From Saccoglossus kowalevskii (Eukaryota > Hemichordata > Enteropneusta > Harrimaniidae): a stretch of DNA of 10,520 bases. A program made the position numbers and the translations under genes. The notes beneath the pieces were generated by a model. That model had not been told where the DNA came from, did no database searches, and saw only the letters and a list, made by a program, of their open reading frames with translations. The stretch is taken from assembly GCF_000003605.2 (NCBI RefSeq), contig NW_003109096.1, positions 243,733 to 254,252 on the forward strand. Reading direction: 5' to 3'. Of the stretch, positions 1 through 8,355 are shown piece after piece (position 1 is the stretch's first letter; every line of letters starts with the position of its first letter).

Positions 1-232
1 TGTTTAATGTATGTACCAAATTGAACAAAATCCGTCCATGCATAACTGAGATCCGGGTCCGGAATGGTGAAAATGTGCGATTTTGATGCATTTTCGGCCT
101 TAAAATGGCCGCTATTCGGCTATCGTTAATCGGATCATGAAAAAAATGCATGTGCATATGTCCCATATAAGGTGTGATGTATGAGTGAAGTTTGAACTTA
201 ATCGGTCCATGCATGTTCAAGATACAGGTGAT

Positions 233-264
233 CACGGACGCACGGACGCACGGACGCACGGACG
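233..264 (+). repeat. 8-bp tandem repeat, four units
   Basis: CACGGACG is repeated four times without change, followed by CACACA. It sits just before the terminal hairpin of the repeat element at the left edge. Confidence 0.85.
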
Positions 265-283
265 CACACAGGGCAAAACATAA

Positions 284-316
284 GTCCCCGTTTTCGGACT
301 GCGTCCGAACGGGGAC
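284..316 (+). repeat. terminal stem-loop of the left-edge repeat
   Basis: GTCCCCGTT (284-292) pairs with AACGGGGAC (308-316), and CGGAC (295-299) with GTCCG (303-307), across a two-base bulge and a three-base loop. All fourteen pairs are Watson-Crick. Confidence 0.8.
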
Positions 317-318
317 TA

Positions 319-675
319 ATGATGAAAACATTAGGTAGAAAATTCCCAAACATAAAATGTGTGTTTTTTAAATAAAGTTTACACATTTTACCCAAATTTT
401 GAGGGCTTGCATAGCAATAGACCAACAAAATACACCATTTGGATTGCGTTCTCGTACAAAGCTTTCTTGAGGCATTTTTTTAAAGGTGCAATTTTGCGTT
501 CGGTGAAGTGCGCCACAAGTTTTGTTTTCTGTTTCAGAGGATGAGTCAATTGGCTATTTTTGTCCCAATCTTCTGAAAGAAAGTGCAGACAGAACTGTTT
601 TGTGAATTTGTGATGAAAAGAGAGAACTAGCGACGGAAAGGTTAAAATGTTGAAAAACTTATTATTATAACTTAC
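319..675. other. intron/non-coding stretch left of the last visible ROCK exon
   Basis: AT-rich sequence on the donor side of exon 676-860. I see no splice-flanked coding segment on the minus strand, no RNA gene and no clear repeat. A 61-codon open frame on the plus strand shows no family features. Confidence 0.5.
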
Positions 676-860
676 TGTTTGATTTTCTCGACTTTTTCAT
701 CTTGGCTCTTCAGTAACTCTTTCAATTCAGTTTGTTCCTTCTTGTACTGTTTCTCAGATAACCTAAGTTTGGCAACTTCTTGTGATACACTCTTGTAGTC
801 GTTAGTTATTAAAGTCCTTCTCTGCGCCTCTTGTTCCAGCTGTAAAGTCAACTGCTTCAC
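676..860 (-). CDS. ROCK: ROCK/Rok (Rho-associated kinase) internal exon, central coiled coil
   Basis: This 185-nt exon encodes a charged, heptad-rich helix that begins VKQLTLQLEQEAQRR, continues through a LSEKQYKKEQ segment and ends near KVEKIK. It closely resembles the ROCK1/2 coiled coil, where remembered vertebrate sequence has LTLKIEQETQKR followed by SEKQLKQE at the same spacing. ROCK is a cytosolic serine/threonine kinase that acts downstream of RhoA on myosin light chain and its phosphatase. This part is the parallel dimer rod between kinase and Rho-binding domains, not a catalytic part. The acceptor is a clear tttcag and the exon opens in phase 0 with GTG. The donor is gtaagt after CA, so the exon ends in phase 2 and the next exon must supply the third base of that codon. 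That exon lies left of the window. The family assignment rests on memory of human sequences, not on a search. Confidence 0.88.
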
Positions 861-1556
861 CTGAAATTTTAAAAAATGTGTTATTAAGTTTATTTCCCTT
901 CAGACCGATGCACTATTTACGTTTTGGCTACAAAGCTTTATGTGTGTGTGATGAAAAATTACGTACTGGTACACAGCTACTCATGATTTCCTGTGACGAT
1001 ACTAAACCCACAGATTGTTTTTATTAACCAGAAAACACATGTGTACATTTAATTTAATAATCAGCAATACTGGCATAGTCAAAATAGTAGAACACCAGTA
1101 CACGAGTTACCTCACTCCTGACAATATTGTTTTGTATTCAAAAAATAGTTGCAGACACACACAGTATTGATAAAAGATTTGCAGTCCACAACATGAGATA
1201 ACAGTTCAACTTGAGTTTGTATATTTATTGTCATTTAAATTCAAAATTAGCTGGTTGTACATGCTATGTGTTAACGTTGAACTTTTTTAAAGCGTGGTGG
1301 TCGTTGCGCAGCGGTGTTCGAATTTCATGTAAATAAACAATGTATTTTACACGCGTTGTATACGTCGCTATGAGTCCCATATCGAACAGAACGCGGCACG
1401 ACGACTGCCACCCTTTAAACTTATGCATACCGTGCGGTGAATGAGGTACAGTGATGTAAAGGTGAGAATAATTAGTAAACAAGAAAAAAAGATGCACATA
1501 TATGCCTCTGTGACATCCAACAAACATTCTCCACAAATGCAATGTATGGATCATAC
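861..1556 (-). other. ROCK intron between exons 1557-1703 and 676-860
   Basis: The 696-bp intron starts gtatga and ends tttcag, phase 0. It is AT-rich apart from a slightly GC-richer patch around 1290-1440. Minus- and plus-strand open frames here lack domain features. Confidence 0.75.
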
Positions 1557-1703
1557 CTTTTCTTCGCTAGTTTTCCTTTGTTCATCCACCCTCTGTAACT
1601 GTTGTTCTGCTTGCCTTAGTTCCATTTTTCTATGGACACTAATTTTTCTATGGACACGTTCCCGCTCCTTATAACTATTATCTAACTGCCTTCTTGCATC
1701 TGA
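1557..1703 (-). CDS. ROCK: ROCK/Rok internal exon, central coiled coil
   Basis: This exon of up to 147 nt (49 codons) encodes a highly charged helix ending MELRQAEQQLQRVDEQRK followed by TSEEK. Its last 23 residues joined to the first 11 of the next exon (34 positions) align without gaps to the ROCK1 stretch containing CDLKQSQQKINELLKQKD and then LTLKIEQE. That supports both the assignment and the junction. The donor is AAG|gtatga, phase 0. The acceptor region has two AGs four bases apart (tcctcag and tcctcagtcag). The first gives an exon starting TCA GAT in phase 0. The second starts at 1699 and fits a phase-1 upstream exon. A tandem 18-bp duplication (VHRKIS then VHRK) sits in the middle of the exon. 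An open frame on the opposite strand here is a shadow. Confidence 0.82.
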
Positions 1704-1922
1704 CTGAGGACAAAGAGAAAGAACAACAAGTTACATCAACTTGATACTAGCAGTCATTTATCTCTTGTGAAATTAAAAGTATTTTCTTGATGCTGCTACA
1801 ATATCGGCCTTGAATTTAAAAATATTTTAGCTGAGTTCTTGTCAAATTATTTTCTTTAAACGGGGCAATGAGGCGAGGCAATTTTTTTTTTGCTAAAATA
1901 ATTGACAAGACACAAACCATAC
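1704..1922 (-). other. ROCK intron between exons 1923-1986 and 1557-1703
   Basis: A short intron of about 219 bp, with alternative ends discussed under the flanking exons. It contains an A/T-rich stretch with homopolymer runs and nothing else recognisable. Confidence 0.65.
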
Positions 1923-1986
1923 AGGTTTCTACAATTTGGGACTGGGACTCCATCTCTTTCATCCTCCGCTCCAACTCAGCTGGAAC
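1923..1986 (-). CDS. ROCK: ROCK/Rok internal exon, central coiled coil (donor uncertain)
   Basis: The acceptor tcattag opens a phase-0 exon encoding VPAELERRMKEMESQSQI, with VET before a possible second donor. The KEME core matches the remembered ROCK1 segment SEAMKEMEKKLLEE, and its distance to the next recognisable block is within a few residues of the vertebrate protein. Two donors keep the frame open. The first is ACCT|gtatgg (exon end 1923, 64 nt, phase 1), paired with the second acceptor of the next exon. The second is ATT|gtagaa (exon end 1933, 54 nt, phase 0), paired with that exon's first acceptor. The crossed pairings shift the frame, and one reaches a stop early in the next exon. 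I slightly prefer the gtatgg donor because of its G at +5. Confidence 0.7.
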
Positions 1987-2319
1987 CTAATGACATGCTT
2001 GGTGAGATTTGACTATCGACAAGGCTGATATCTTACGAATACCACAGCTGTAGCATTTATTATAAGCACACAAATTACTGAATATGTCAATATCTTAACC
2101 CTCATCTGGTCAAGTCAATGTAAAACTACATAGGGCTGGCAGGGTAAGGGTTAAACTGAATTTTTGCTGACAATCATTGTCGCAATATTCATAGTTTAAT
2201 ATATTTAATTCTGTGATTTGTAACAAGATAAAATATGGAAAAAAATAAATTTTCATTACCACAGTGTAAACACACAACACAAATTTGGTTCTAAAAATAA
2301 GGATAAACAAGTAACTCAC
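1987..2319 (-). other. ROCK intron between exons 2320-2352 and 1923-1986
   Basis: A 333-bp intron from gtgagt to tcattag, phase 0. No coding or repeat signal is visible inside. Confidence 0.6.
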
Positions 2320-2352
2320 CTGCCTACTGGGATTTGTCAGTCTGTCTGGACC
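2320..2352 (-). CDS. ROCK: ROCK/Rok 33-nt small exon
   Basis: A strong acceptor (ttatcaacag) and a near-consensus donor (CAG|gtgagt) enclose exactly 33 nt, eleven codons in phase 0 at both ends: GPDRLTNPSRQ. It leads into VPAELERRMKEME of the next exon. The RLT..SRQ part resembles the remembered ROCK segment KARLADKNK that precedes SEAMKEME, with about three residues fewer between blocks. The glycine-proline start and the second proline are unusual in a coiled coil and could mark a local break or a bend. Because the exon is a multiple of three, skipping it would keep the frame, so it could be alternatively used. The splice sites are the main support, since the peptide alone is too short to be decisive. 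Confidence 0.65.
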
Positions 2353-2846
2353 CTGTTGATAACAAATATAAGATTTAAATACAATGTTTTAGTTCCGGGT
2401 TATTCTTTGAAGTGGAGCCACGCCACAGAACATTCCACGTTACTAAGACGCACACCACTGTACCATGTATTTCTATGGGCTCTGTGTGAACTGGTGTGGA
2501 ACAAAGGTCGAGCCAGTGAAAAAAGCGGAAGTCGAGAAAATATCACAACCTCAACTTTGAGGCAATCCAGAAAAAAAAAATTGATACATGTTGCATATTT
2601 GACTTTTACTTTATGGTTTTATTTTTTAATAAACCCACAGCTATAAACACATACTAGTAGATAACTTTAACAAACAATGTAACACCTTAAACTGAGATTA
2701 GTAATGAAACCAACACATGGGTAGCTAGAGGGAATGCAAGTTATAGACAAAATTTATTCTAATTTTGCCTAAAAACTTCATTTTCAGCATGGTCAAAAAC
2801 GTACTGTAATTTTAATCAGAATATTTTATTGCAGCTTATTTTGAAT
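2353..2846. other. first part of the large ROCK intron, no recognised content
   Basis: The sequence before the minisatellite has a plus-strand 96-codon open frame with no domain features and a low-complexity end. I found no exon with both splice signals and phase on the minus strand. Confidence 0.5.
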
Positions 2847-3909
2847 TGACCGATTTAGTAGATGGCCGTATTTGACCGATTTAGTAGATGGCCGTATTTG
2901 ACCGATTTAGTAGATGGCTGTATTTGACCGATTTAGTAGATGGCCGTATTTGACCGATTTAGTAGATGGCTGTATTTGACCGATTTAGTAGATGGCTGTA
3001 TTTGACCGATTTAGTAGATGGCTGTATTTGACCGATTTAGTAGATGGCTGTATTTGACCGATTTAGTAGATGGCTGTATTTGACCGATTTAGTAGATGGC
3101 CGTATTTGACCGATTTAGTAGATGGCTGTATTTGACCGATTTAGTAGATGGCCGTATTTGACCGATTTAGTAGATGGCCGTATTTGACCGATTTAGTAGA
3201 TGGCCGTATTTGACCGATTTAGTAGATGGCCGTATTTGACCGATTTAGTAGATGGCCGTATTTGACCGATTTAGTAGATGGTCGTATTTGACCGATTTAG
3301 TAGATGGCCGTATTTGACCGATTTAGTAGATGGCCGTATTTGACCGATTTAATAGATGGCCGTATTTCACCGTTTTAATAGATGGCCGTATTTGACCGAT
3401 TTAGTAGATGGCCGTATTTGACCAATTTAGTAGATGGCCGTATTTGACCGATTTAGTAGATGGCCGTATTTGACCGATTTAGTAGATGGCAGTATTTGAC
3501 CGATTTAGTAGATGGACGTATTTGACCGATTTAGTAGATGGTCGTATTTGACCGATTTAGTAGATGGCTGTATTTGACCGATTTAGTAGATGGCTGTATT
3601 TGACCGATTTAGTAGATGGCCGTATTTGACAGATTTAGTAGATGGCTGTATTTGACCGATTTAGTAGACGGCCGTATTTGACCGATTTAGTAGATGGCCG
3701 TATTTGACCGATTTAGTAGATAGTCGTATTTGACAGATTTAGTAGATGGCTGTATTTGACCGATTTAGTAGATAGCCGTATTTGACAGAATTAGTAGATG
3801 GTTGTATTTGATAGATTTAGTAGATGGCCGTATTTGACAGATTTAGTAGATGGCCGTATTTGATCGATTTAGTAGACGGCTATATTTGACAGATTTAGTA
3901 GATGGCTGT
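2847..3909 (+). repeat. 26-bp minisatellite, about 41 tandem copies
   Basis: The unit contains GACCGATTTAGTAGATGG followed by CCGTATTT. The word starting at 2851 recurs at 3891, exactly 40 periods of 26 bases, so there is no net indel in over 1 kb. Variation is by substitution, mainly C or T at the CpG of GGCCGT/GGCTGT, with more changes (GACAGA, GATAGCC, GTTG) in the last ten units. Stop codons in the unit rule out a repeat protein. The units are directly joined, so this is not CRISPR. Confidence 0.97.
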
Positions 3910-4439
3910 GAGCGCAATTTCTGAACTTAAAGCGATGGTAGATAATGATTACACCCTCAGAGCCTTTCGGATACAGTATTCAAACAAAGGATACGGGAGT
4001 CAACTAAGTCTAAGAAGGGGAGTTCCGGATCAATAATACGAGGCGACAGGAGCAATTATGACGCACCTACACAAGGAAGCAATGACGCAGTACAATTAAA
4101 ATGTCTTTAATACTCACGCTGTCCAACATCAAATTACAGAACTGTCAGCAACCAACAATACAAACATCCAGAGAACTTGTAAACCAGACAAAACTCTGTA
4201 GACTATGTTAACCCTGTTAATCCTCGTAAATAGCTCTATCCGCCTGTAGGAAATCTACCATCAAAGCCGTGATTAAGCAGTTTTCTCTAACTTCCTGTGT
4301 GTGTTTGTAATTGTTTCCTTCAAATATTCATACAGCACACAGAGGGCGCTGTGACCATCTTGCTAAACTTACATATGCGTAGTAAAGACTACAAACGAAT
4401 ACAAGTAAATTAATAGTAAACGATTGGCAGCTACAATGG
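3910..4439. other. intron sequence between minisatellite and small inverted-repeat element
   Basis: No coding segment was found. It contains an ACAGAGGGCGCTG word around 4337-4352, often seen in dispersed repeats, but no element ends could be defined. Confidence 0.4.
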
Positions 4440-4586
4440 CTGTATTTGCTCTATTAACAGTGCATCTCCAATGTAAGCCAGATAATTGCATTTATTGTAT
4501 AATGATTTATGAAAATATTATTTATTTGACCAAACACACCTCAGCTGTTTAAGTAAGCTCATGCGCCACTAATAGAGCAAATACAG
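4440..4586. mobile_element. 147-bp MITE-like element, copy 1
   Basis: The left end CTGTATTTGCTCTATTA is an exact inverted match to the right end, which reads TAATAGAGCAAATACAG. After this the arms diverge (ACAGTGCAT against GTGGCGCAT in the same sense). The interior is AT-rich and non-coding. The right half resembles the element at 7451-7600, sharing TTGACCA, then AGCT, then GCGC.ACTAATA, so this is a dispersed non-autonomous family. Confidence 0.72.
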
Positions 4587-4845
4587 TGTACCAACAGATT
4601 ACTGGACGAGACAAGTTAACAATCATCGAATGATGCTCCCATGTGATTGGCTCGCATAATTTCTGAGCATGTGAATCTAAACACAAATTATTGTCAAATA
4701 TGACTATAATTTCCCACTTTTGGAGAAATTGTTTGCAATGGCACTGTTATGGTTTGTAACACCATCCTGAACATTAGAAGTAAGGGTAAATTTTTTTTTT
4801 TTTGCAATTAATATTGCTTGCTGGCAAGTTTCAACAAAAAAGTCA
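4587..4845. other. intron spacer between two inverted-repeat elements
   Basis: AT-rich, with a poly-T run near 4791-4803. No gene or repeat boundary was recognised. Confidence 0.4.
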
Positions 4846-6049
4846 TACCGTATTTGTCTTCAATTAGGCGCCACTTTGTTACACTTTCATGTCATGGTGG
4901 CGCTTATTTGTGGTTAAATTTGAGCAACTTTGTTTCAAATGGCGCTTATTTCAAGTTCTAGTACCGGTAATTGTGTTACAAGCCATTGTTTTTGCTCCAT
5001 TCTGGTGATAGATTATTGACAATATTTTACATTACAGTCTGACGCTTAGTCACTGTAGCCTTTATTTTAAATACTGAGTAAATGACCTGTTTTCAGACAG
5101 TTTAGAAAGTTATACAAAAAATATCATTCTTTAGAAAACATTCACAGTTTGCCGTACAATCAACAGAAAAATAAAACAAACACAAATTCAACGCTTAGTA
5201 GTCAATGATCACGGTAGCAAAATCCGGTCATGCTGCATTCCACGGTTACGATTATTACTCAGTAGTAGTTATAATAACGTACAAAAAATAAAATGCAAGT
5301 AAAATTCAACTTAATTTCATCGTAAGCGAATGATTCTGGTCGCATGTAAACGCTCGGCGCGATTCGATGTCTGCCATGCTTCCTGTCTCGGACTTGACCT
5401 GGAACGCGTTTTTTGACCAGATAGGTCAAGTCGTTAATTAACCAATCAAAATGCTGGATGATGCCAACGTGATCAAATTACCATAGCTCATTTAAATAAT
5501 GTATGAACGCAATGCGGAAGTGATTTGCCAATGTTTGCGATATTTTGGCTTTGATTTTGGTGGGAAAAACTGCATGATTTTTTTTTCAAATCAAGAAATT
5601 AGTTATTTTTGGAAAGTAAACTGAGCATTTAAAGAATAATTTAACACTGTTTACTGTGACAACAGCGCATTTGAAACAGAACATTTTCGCGTTGTTTTAA
5701 TTTCGTTTTTATGGACTTACTGCGAAATTAAAAACCACGCTGATATTTTCTACAGTAGACTAAAAAGACATGTTTCAAGAGATTATAGACCGATTTCTTA
5801 AAAATTGTTAGAAACAAAACCAATTTTTTTTACATAAAAGCCATTCGTACAGTAACAGCGAGGGACTTCCGCGATCGCGTCCATCACTACGAACCGGTAA
5901 CCGGTAGTCGATCCGCCGGCGCCCAATTCACGATCATTACGTGCCAAAATTTCAACTTTGTCTGGCGCTTAATTGAGGTGTAAAATACAAAGTTTTTGTG
6001 GCACTGGCGCCTAATTGAAGGTGGCGCTTAACTGAAGACAAATACGGTA
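4846..6049. mobile_element. 1.2 kb non-autonomous DNA transposon with 29-bp TIRs
   Basis: The left end TACCGTATTTGTCTTCA.. (4846-4874) is the inverted complement of the right end (6021-6049), with two mismatches in 29 bases. Both ends carry extra copies of GGCGCTTA (4899, 4941, 5964, 6023), and CAACTTTGT appears before a GGCGC word on each side, so the subterminal regions are repetitive. TA at the outer edge of both ends could be a TA target duplication. There is no sizeable open frame inside, so transposase would have to come from elsewhere. The superfamily is not determined. Confidence 0.75.
5391..5432. repeat. perfect 10-bp inverted repeat inside the 1.2 kb element
   Basis: GACTTGACCT (5391-5400) and AGGTCAAGTC (5423-5432) are exact inverted copies around a 22-base loop. 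They form a possible hairpin or a diverging pair of TGACCT half-sites. Confidence 0.6.
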
Positions 6050-6440
6050 ATTTCTACAAGCCAGATGAACTAGTTGATTGAGTAGACAGTTTGACCCAAA
6101 GGTCGTTCATTATAAAATAGAGAAAAATCCTAGGTTGGTTAACCTTTTTACCACCAATTTCTTTTTTTCATTACAAATTAACAAAATAGTCACATTCATA
6201 GTCAGCTCTTTCCCTTCCGATGATTGGGCAAAAAATAGCCAAGTAAAAACTGAAAATTTACTAAAATTCCGTCTCTTGGCTCCAAATTTAGGGTTCATTT
6301 CCAGAAATATTGAAAAGTATAAAAGTGCAATAAAATGTCTGGTGGTGAAAAAGTTAAATTGTACCGTGAACAGTTTTGGAAATACATGTATCTAATTCAG
6401 CAGTGTATTATCTTTACTTGAAATACAAGTGACACACGTC
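6050..6440. other. intron spacer
   Basis: Open frames exist on both strands here (plus 6078-6395 and minus 6110-6298). Their proteins show no family motif and no splice context, so I treat the stretch as non-coding. Confidence 0.45.
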
Positions 6441-7144
6441 GGGATTAGCCATCAGAGTGGTGCGCTCTCTATATCAATTTGTCTGACAGACATACGTACT
6501 AAGATTAGTTTTGAAGTTGTTTAGCTTCGTGACAGTATGTTATCACTCTATCGTAAGTCTAGGTGCTATCTCAGGTCAAAATAACGTTACATCTAGCATC
6601 AACGGTCAATTAATATCACTATCAGTAAGTGCACCCTCTAACGGAACTGATTTTGTGGAAATCTTAAATCAAATTGGAAAAATATAAACCAAGTCGAGTT
6701 GTTGACTGCTGAGAAAAGTGTTCAAAAAAATTGTAGGTGACTTCTGAAGAAGCAAACAAAAATATTATGATATCTGATTCCTTTGTTTTCACACTAATTT
6801 TGTTTATCAAATGTGATTTTCTTTGTACCAAATTACAAATAACTAAAGCAACTATTTCAATGTACTGTTGTACTTGGTATAATTTTCCACCAATAGTTTT
6901 GATTGGCTGAATAAGTCATCTAGCAATCATGTAAAATTTGAATAAATGCACCAAAAACACAGCTAATGGTTCTTAATAATTCCAACAAGATATAACAGAC
7001 CCTCTAATTCCAAAAATTAAAGTGATATTTTACAGCCACACAAAACTTGTTCAATCGACACAACACTATGATTCACCACAAATATTTCCCAATTTGTCAG
7101 TTTTGACCGATATTATATAGAGAGCACACATCTCTAGTGATCCC
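6441..7144. mobile_element. 0.7 kb element with imperfect inverted ends
   Basis: The left end begins GGGATTAGCC and contains GTGCGCTCTCTATAT (6460-6474). The right end, read on the minus strand, begins GGGATCACTAG and contains GTGTGCTCTCTATAT. The 15-base inner block matches at 14 positions, and GGGAT matches further out with a short gap between. CTGAC words follow inside both arms. There is no coding capacity between. It is likely an old DNA transposon derivative, with outer boundaries approximate. Confidence 0.5.
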
Positions 7145-7450
7145 TTGATTAGTTACCCTACATAATGAGTTACTTACGTCCAACTAAAATAAACCGCAAA
7201 CATAGAAATATGAGCATGGAAGTGAAAACAAGAAAACAAAGCGAGTGTTTGGGGTGAGTATTGCACAAACTAAAAAATCTACAACAACTCATGTTTAACA
7301 AGTGTACAATAATCTCAATCATCAAGTGTTCTTATTTCAATGCTTTACACGAAAATGACGAGTGAATAGAAAAAAGTTCTCGAAATATTTTAAATTTTCT
7401 TTAGTTAAAAGATTTTAAACTGAGAGAATAAATTTAGGATTTTGAAAGAA
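7145..7450. other. intron spacer
   Basis: AT-rich, with no recognisable gene, RNA or repeat. Confidence 0.4.
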
Positions 7451-7600
7451 TGACATTTGCTCTATTGTAAGGGCATGTGAAACAGAAACGAACAGTTGTA
7501 CGTATTTGTACACTGGGCCGATATACGAATCATTTTGACCATAGACATAGCTCTATCATGTATGTAAAGTGTAAGCGCTACTAATAAAGAAAATACGGTA
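7451..7600. mobile_element. 150-bp MITE-like element, diverged copy 2
   Basis: The left end (ACATTTGCTCTATTG) and right end (CTAATAAAGAAAATACGGTA) are diverged inverted counterparts. The right half follows the order of words of the 4440-4586 element: TTGACCA, a run of ACA, AGCT, AGTGTAAGCGC and ACTAATA. It is the older or more decayed of the two copies. Confidence 0.55.
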
Positions 7601-7661
7601 CATACACTTACATAAATGACGGAGATTTCTATGGTCATAGGAAATAGGTCATATAGTTGTG

Positions 7662-7878
7662 TACTGTAAAATACTTTATTTTATCTGTAATTAAATTTCA
7701 CTGAAATCATTTTTCAGGCGTCTTGTATGGAATAAATTTCACTGATTTTTGACGTTTTGAATGTAAAATATAGGGAAAAAGATATATTTATATATATGAA
7801 TTTTATTTTCACTTGAAACATTCCTTCAGCGAAAATAGCAAAATTTATTTCAAAGCGAAAATAAAGTATTCTACAGTA
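7662..7878. mobile_element. 217-bp MITE-like element with 21-bp TIRs
   Basis: The left end TACTGTAAAATACTTTATTTT and the inverted right end differ at one of 21 positions (G in place of A at position 8). Inside both arms are AAATTT and TTTCA words. TA at the edges could be a TA target duplication. Similar TACTGTA..TTATTTTCGC ends are frequent in mollusc genomes (from memory). Confidence 0.72.
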
Positions 7879-8355
7879 TCAATCCAACATACAATACAGT
7901 ATTCTCACTGAGATTAGAACAACTTGAATTCAGATGGGTACAGAAATGACGGATATTACACAATGTAAATAAAACTGCTACACTGTATATTATTTGGTAG
8001 TCAATATGCAAACAAAAAATGATGACATCTACACATGCAGGAAAGTTGAAGATTGTGATAGGCCCTGGCAGGTTAACAAAGTTGATGTTTTTTTTGAAGG
8101 ATAAACAGCCACTGCAGGAATGGCAATCTGTGGGTTGATAAGTAAACAACATTACCTATTCAATTTTGAATAATATTGTTAAACATGAGCTGTGTGATAA
8201 CTGTGATGATTCTAGCAAACAGTTAACCACTCAATTTTGAAGCTTTTGCAAAATGAAAAAAAAAATTACTTTGGTAACCTGTCAGCTCCTGGCATCAATA
8301 TATGCAAACATACTGCAATGTGCACAGAACAATAGACTTAAAATAATTCACTTAC
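7879..8355. other. intron sequence before the 34-nt exon
   Basis: The minus-strand open frame 7871-8152 overlaps the MITE end and has no domain features, so the stretch is taken as non-coding. The gtaagt donor of exon 8356-8389 begins its transcribed left side. Confidence 0.45.

Larger units (their letters stand above)
1..318 (+). mobile_element. 3' tail of a dispersed repeat with 8-bp array and terminal hairpin
   Basis: The left edge has the layout of a common marine-invertebrate interspersed repeat. It has an A/T-rich body with recurring ATGCATG and GTCCATGCAT words, then four tandem 8-bp units, then AAAACATAAG, then a strong stem-loop and a short ACTAAT end. Its start lies left of the window and its type (non-LTR tail, Helitron or other) cannot be settled here. 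The open frame on the minus strand through it is an artefact of the repeat. Confidence 0.55.

Noticed and set aside
198-428. Minus-strand open frame with a repeated VRASVRPCVRD-like stretch
   Set aside because: The repetition is only the translated 8-bp tandem array of a dispersed repeat.
1441-1674. Plus-strand open frame opposite the ROCK exon
   Set aside because: It is a shadow of the coding exon on the minus strand.
2356-2646. Plus-strand 96-residue open frame as a gene
   Set aside because: No family resemblance, a poly-lysine low-complexity end, and position inside an intron of the opposite-strand gene.
2847-3909. CRISPR-like array
   Set aside because: Units are directly adjacent without unique spacers, and the surroundings are metazoan. 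This is a minisatellite.
6078-6395. Plus-strand 105-residue open frame as a gene
   Set aside because: AT-rich composition, no recognisable motif, no splice or promoter context, and an overlapping open frame on the other strand.
7871-8152. Minus-strand 93-residue cysteine-containing open frame as a secreted peptide
   Set aside because: It overlaps the right end of a MITE, has no credible signal peptide and has no regular cysteine pattern.
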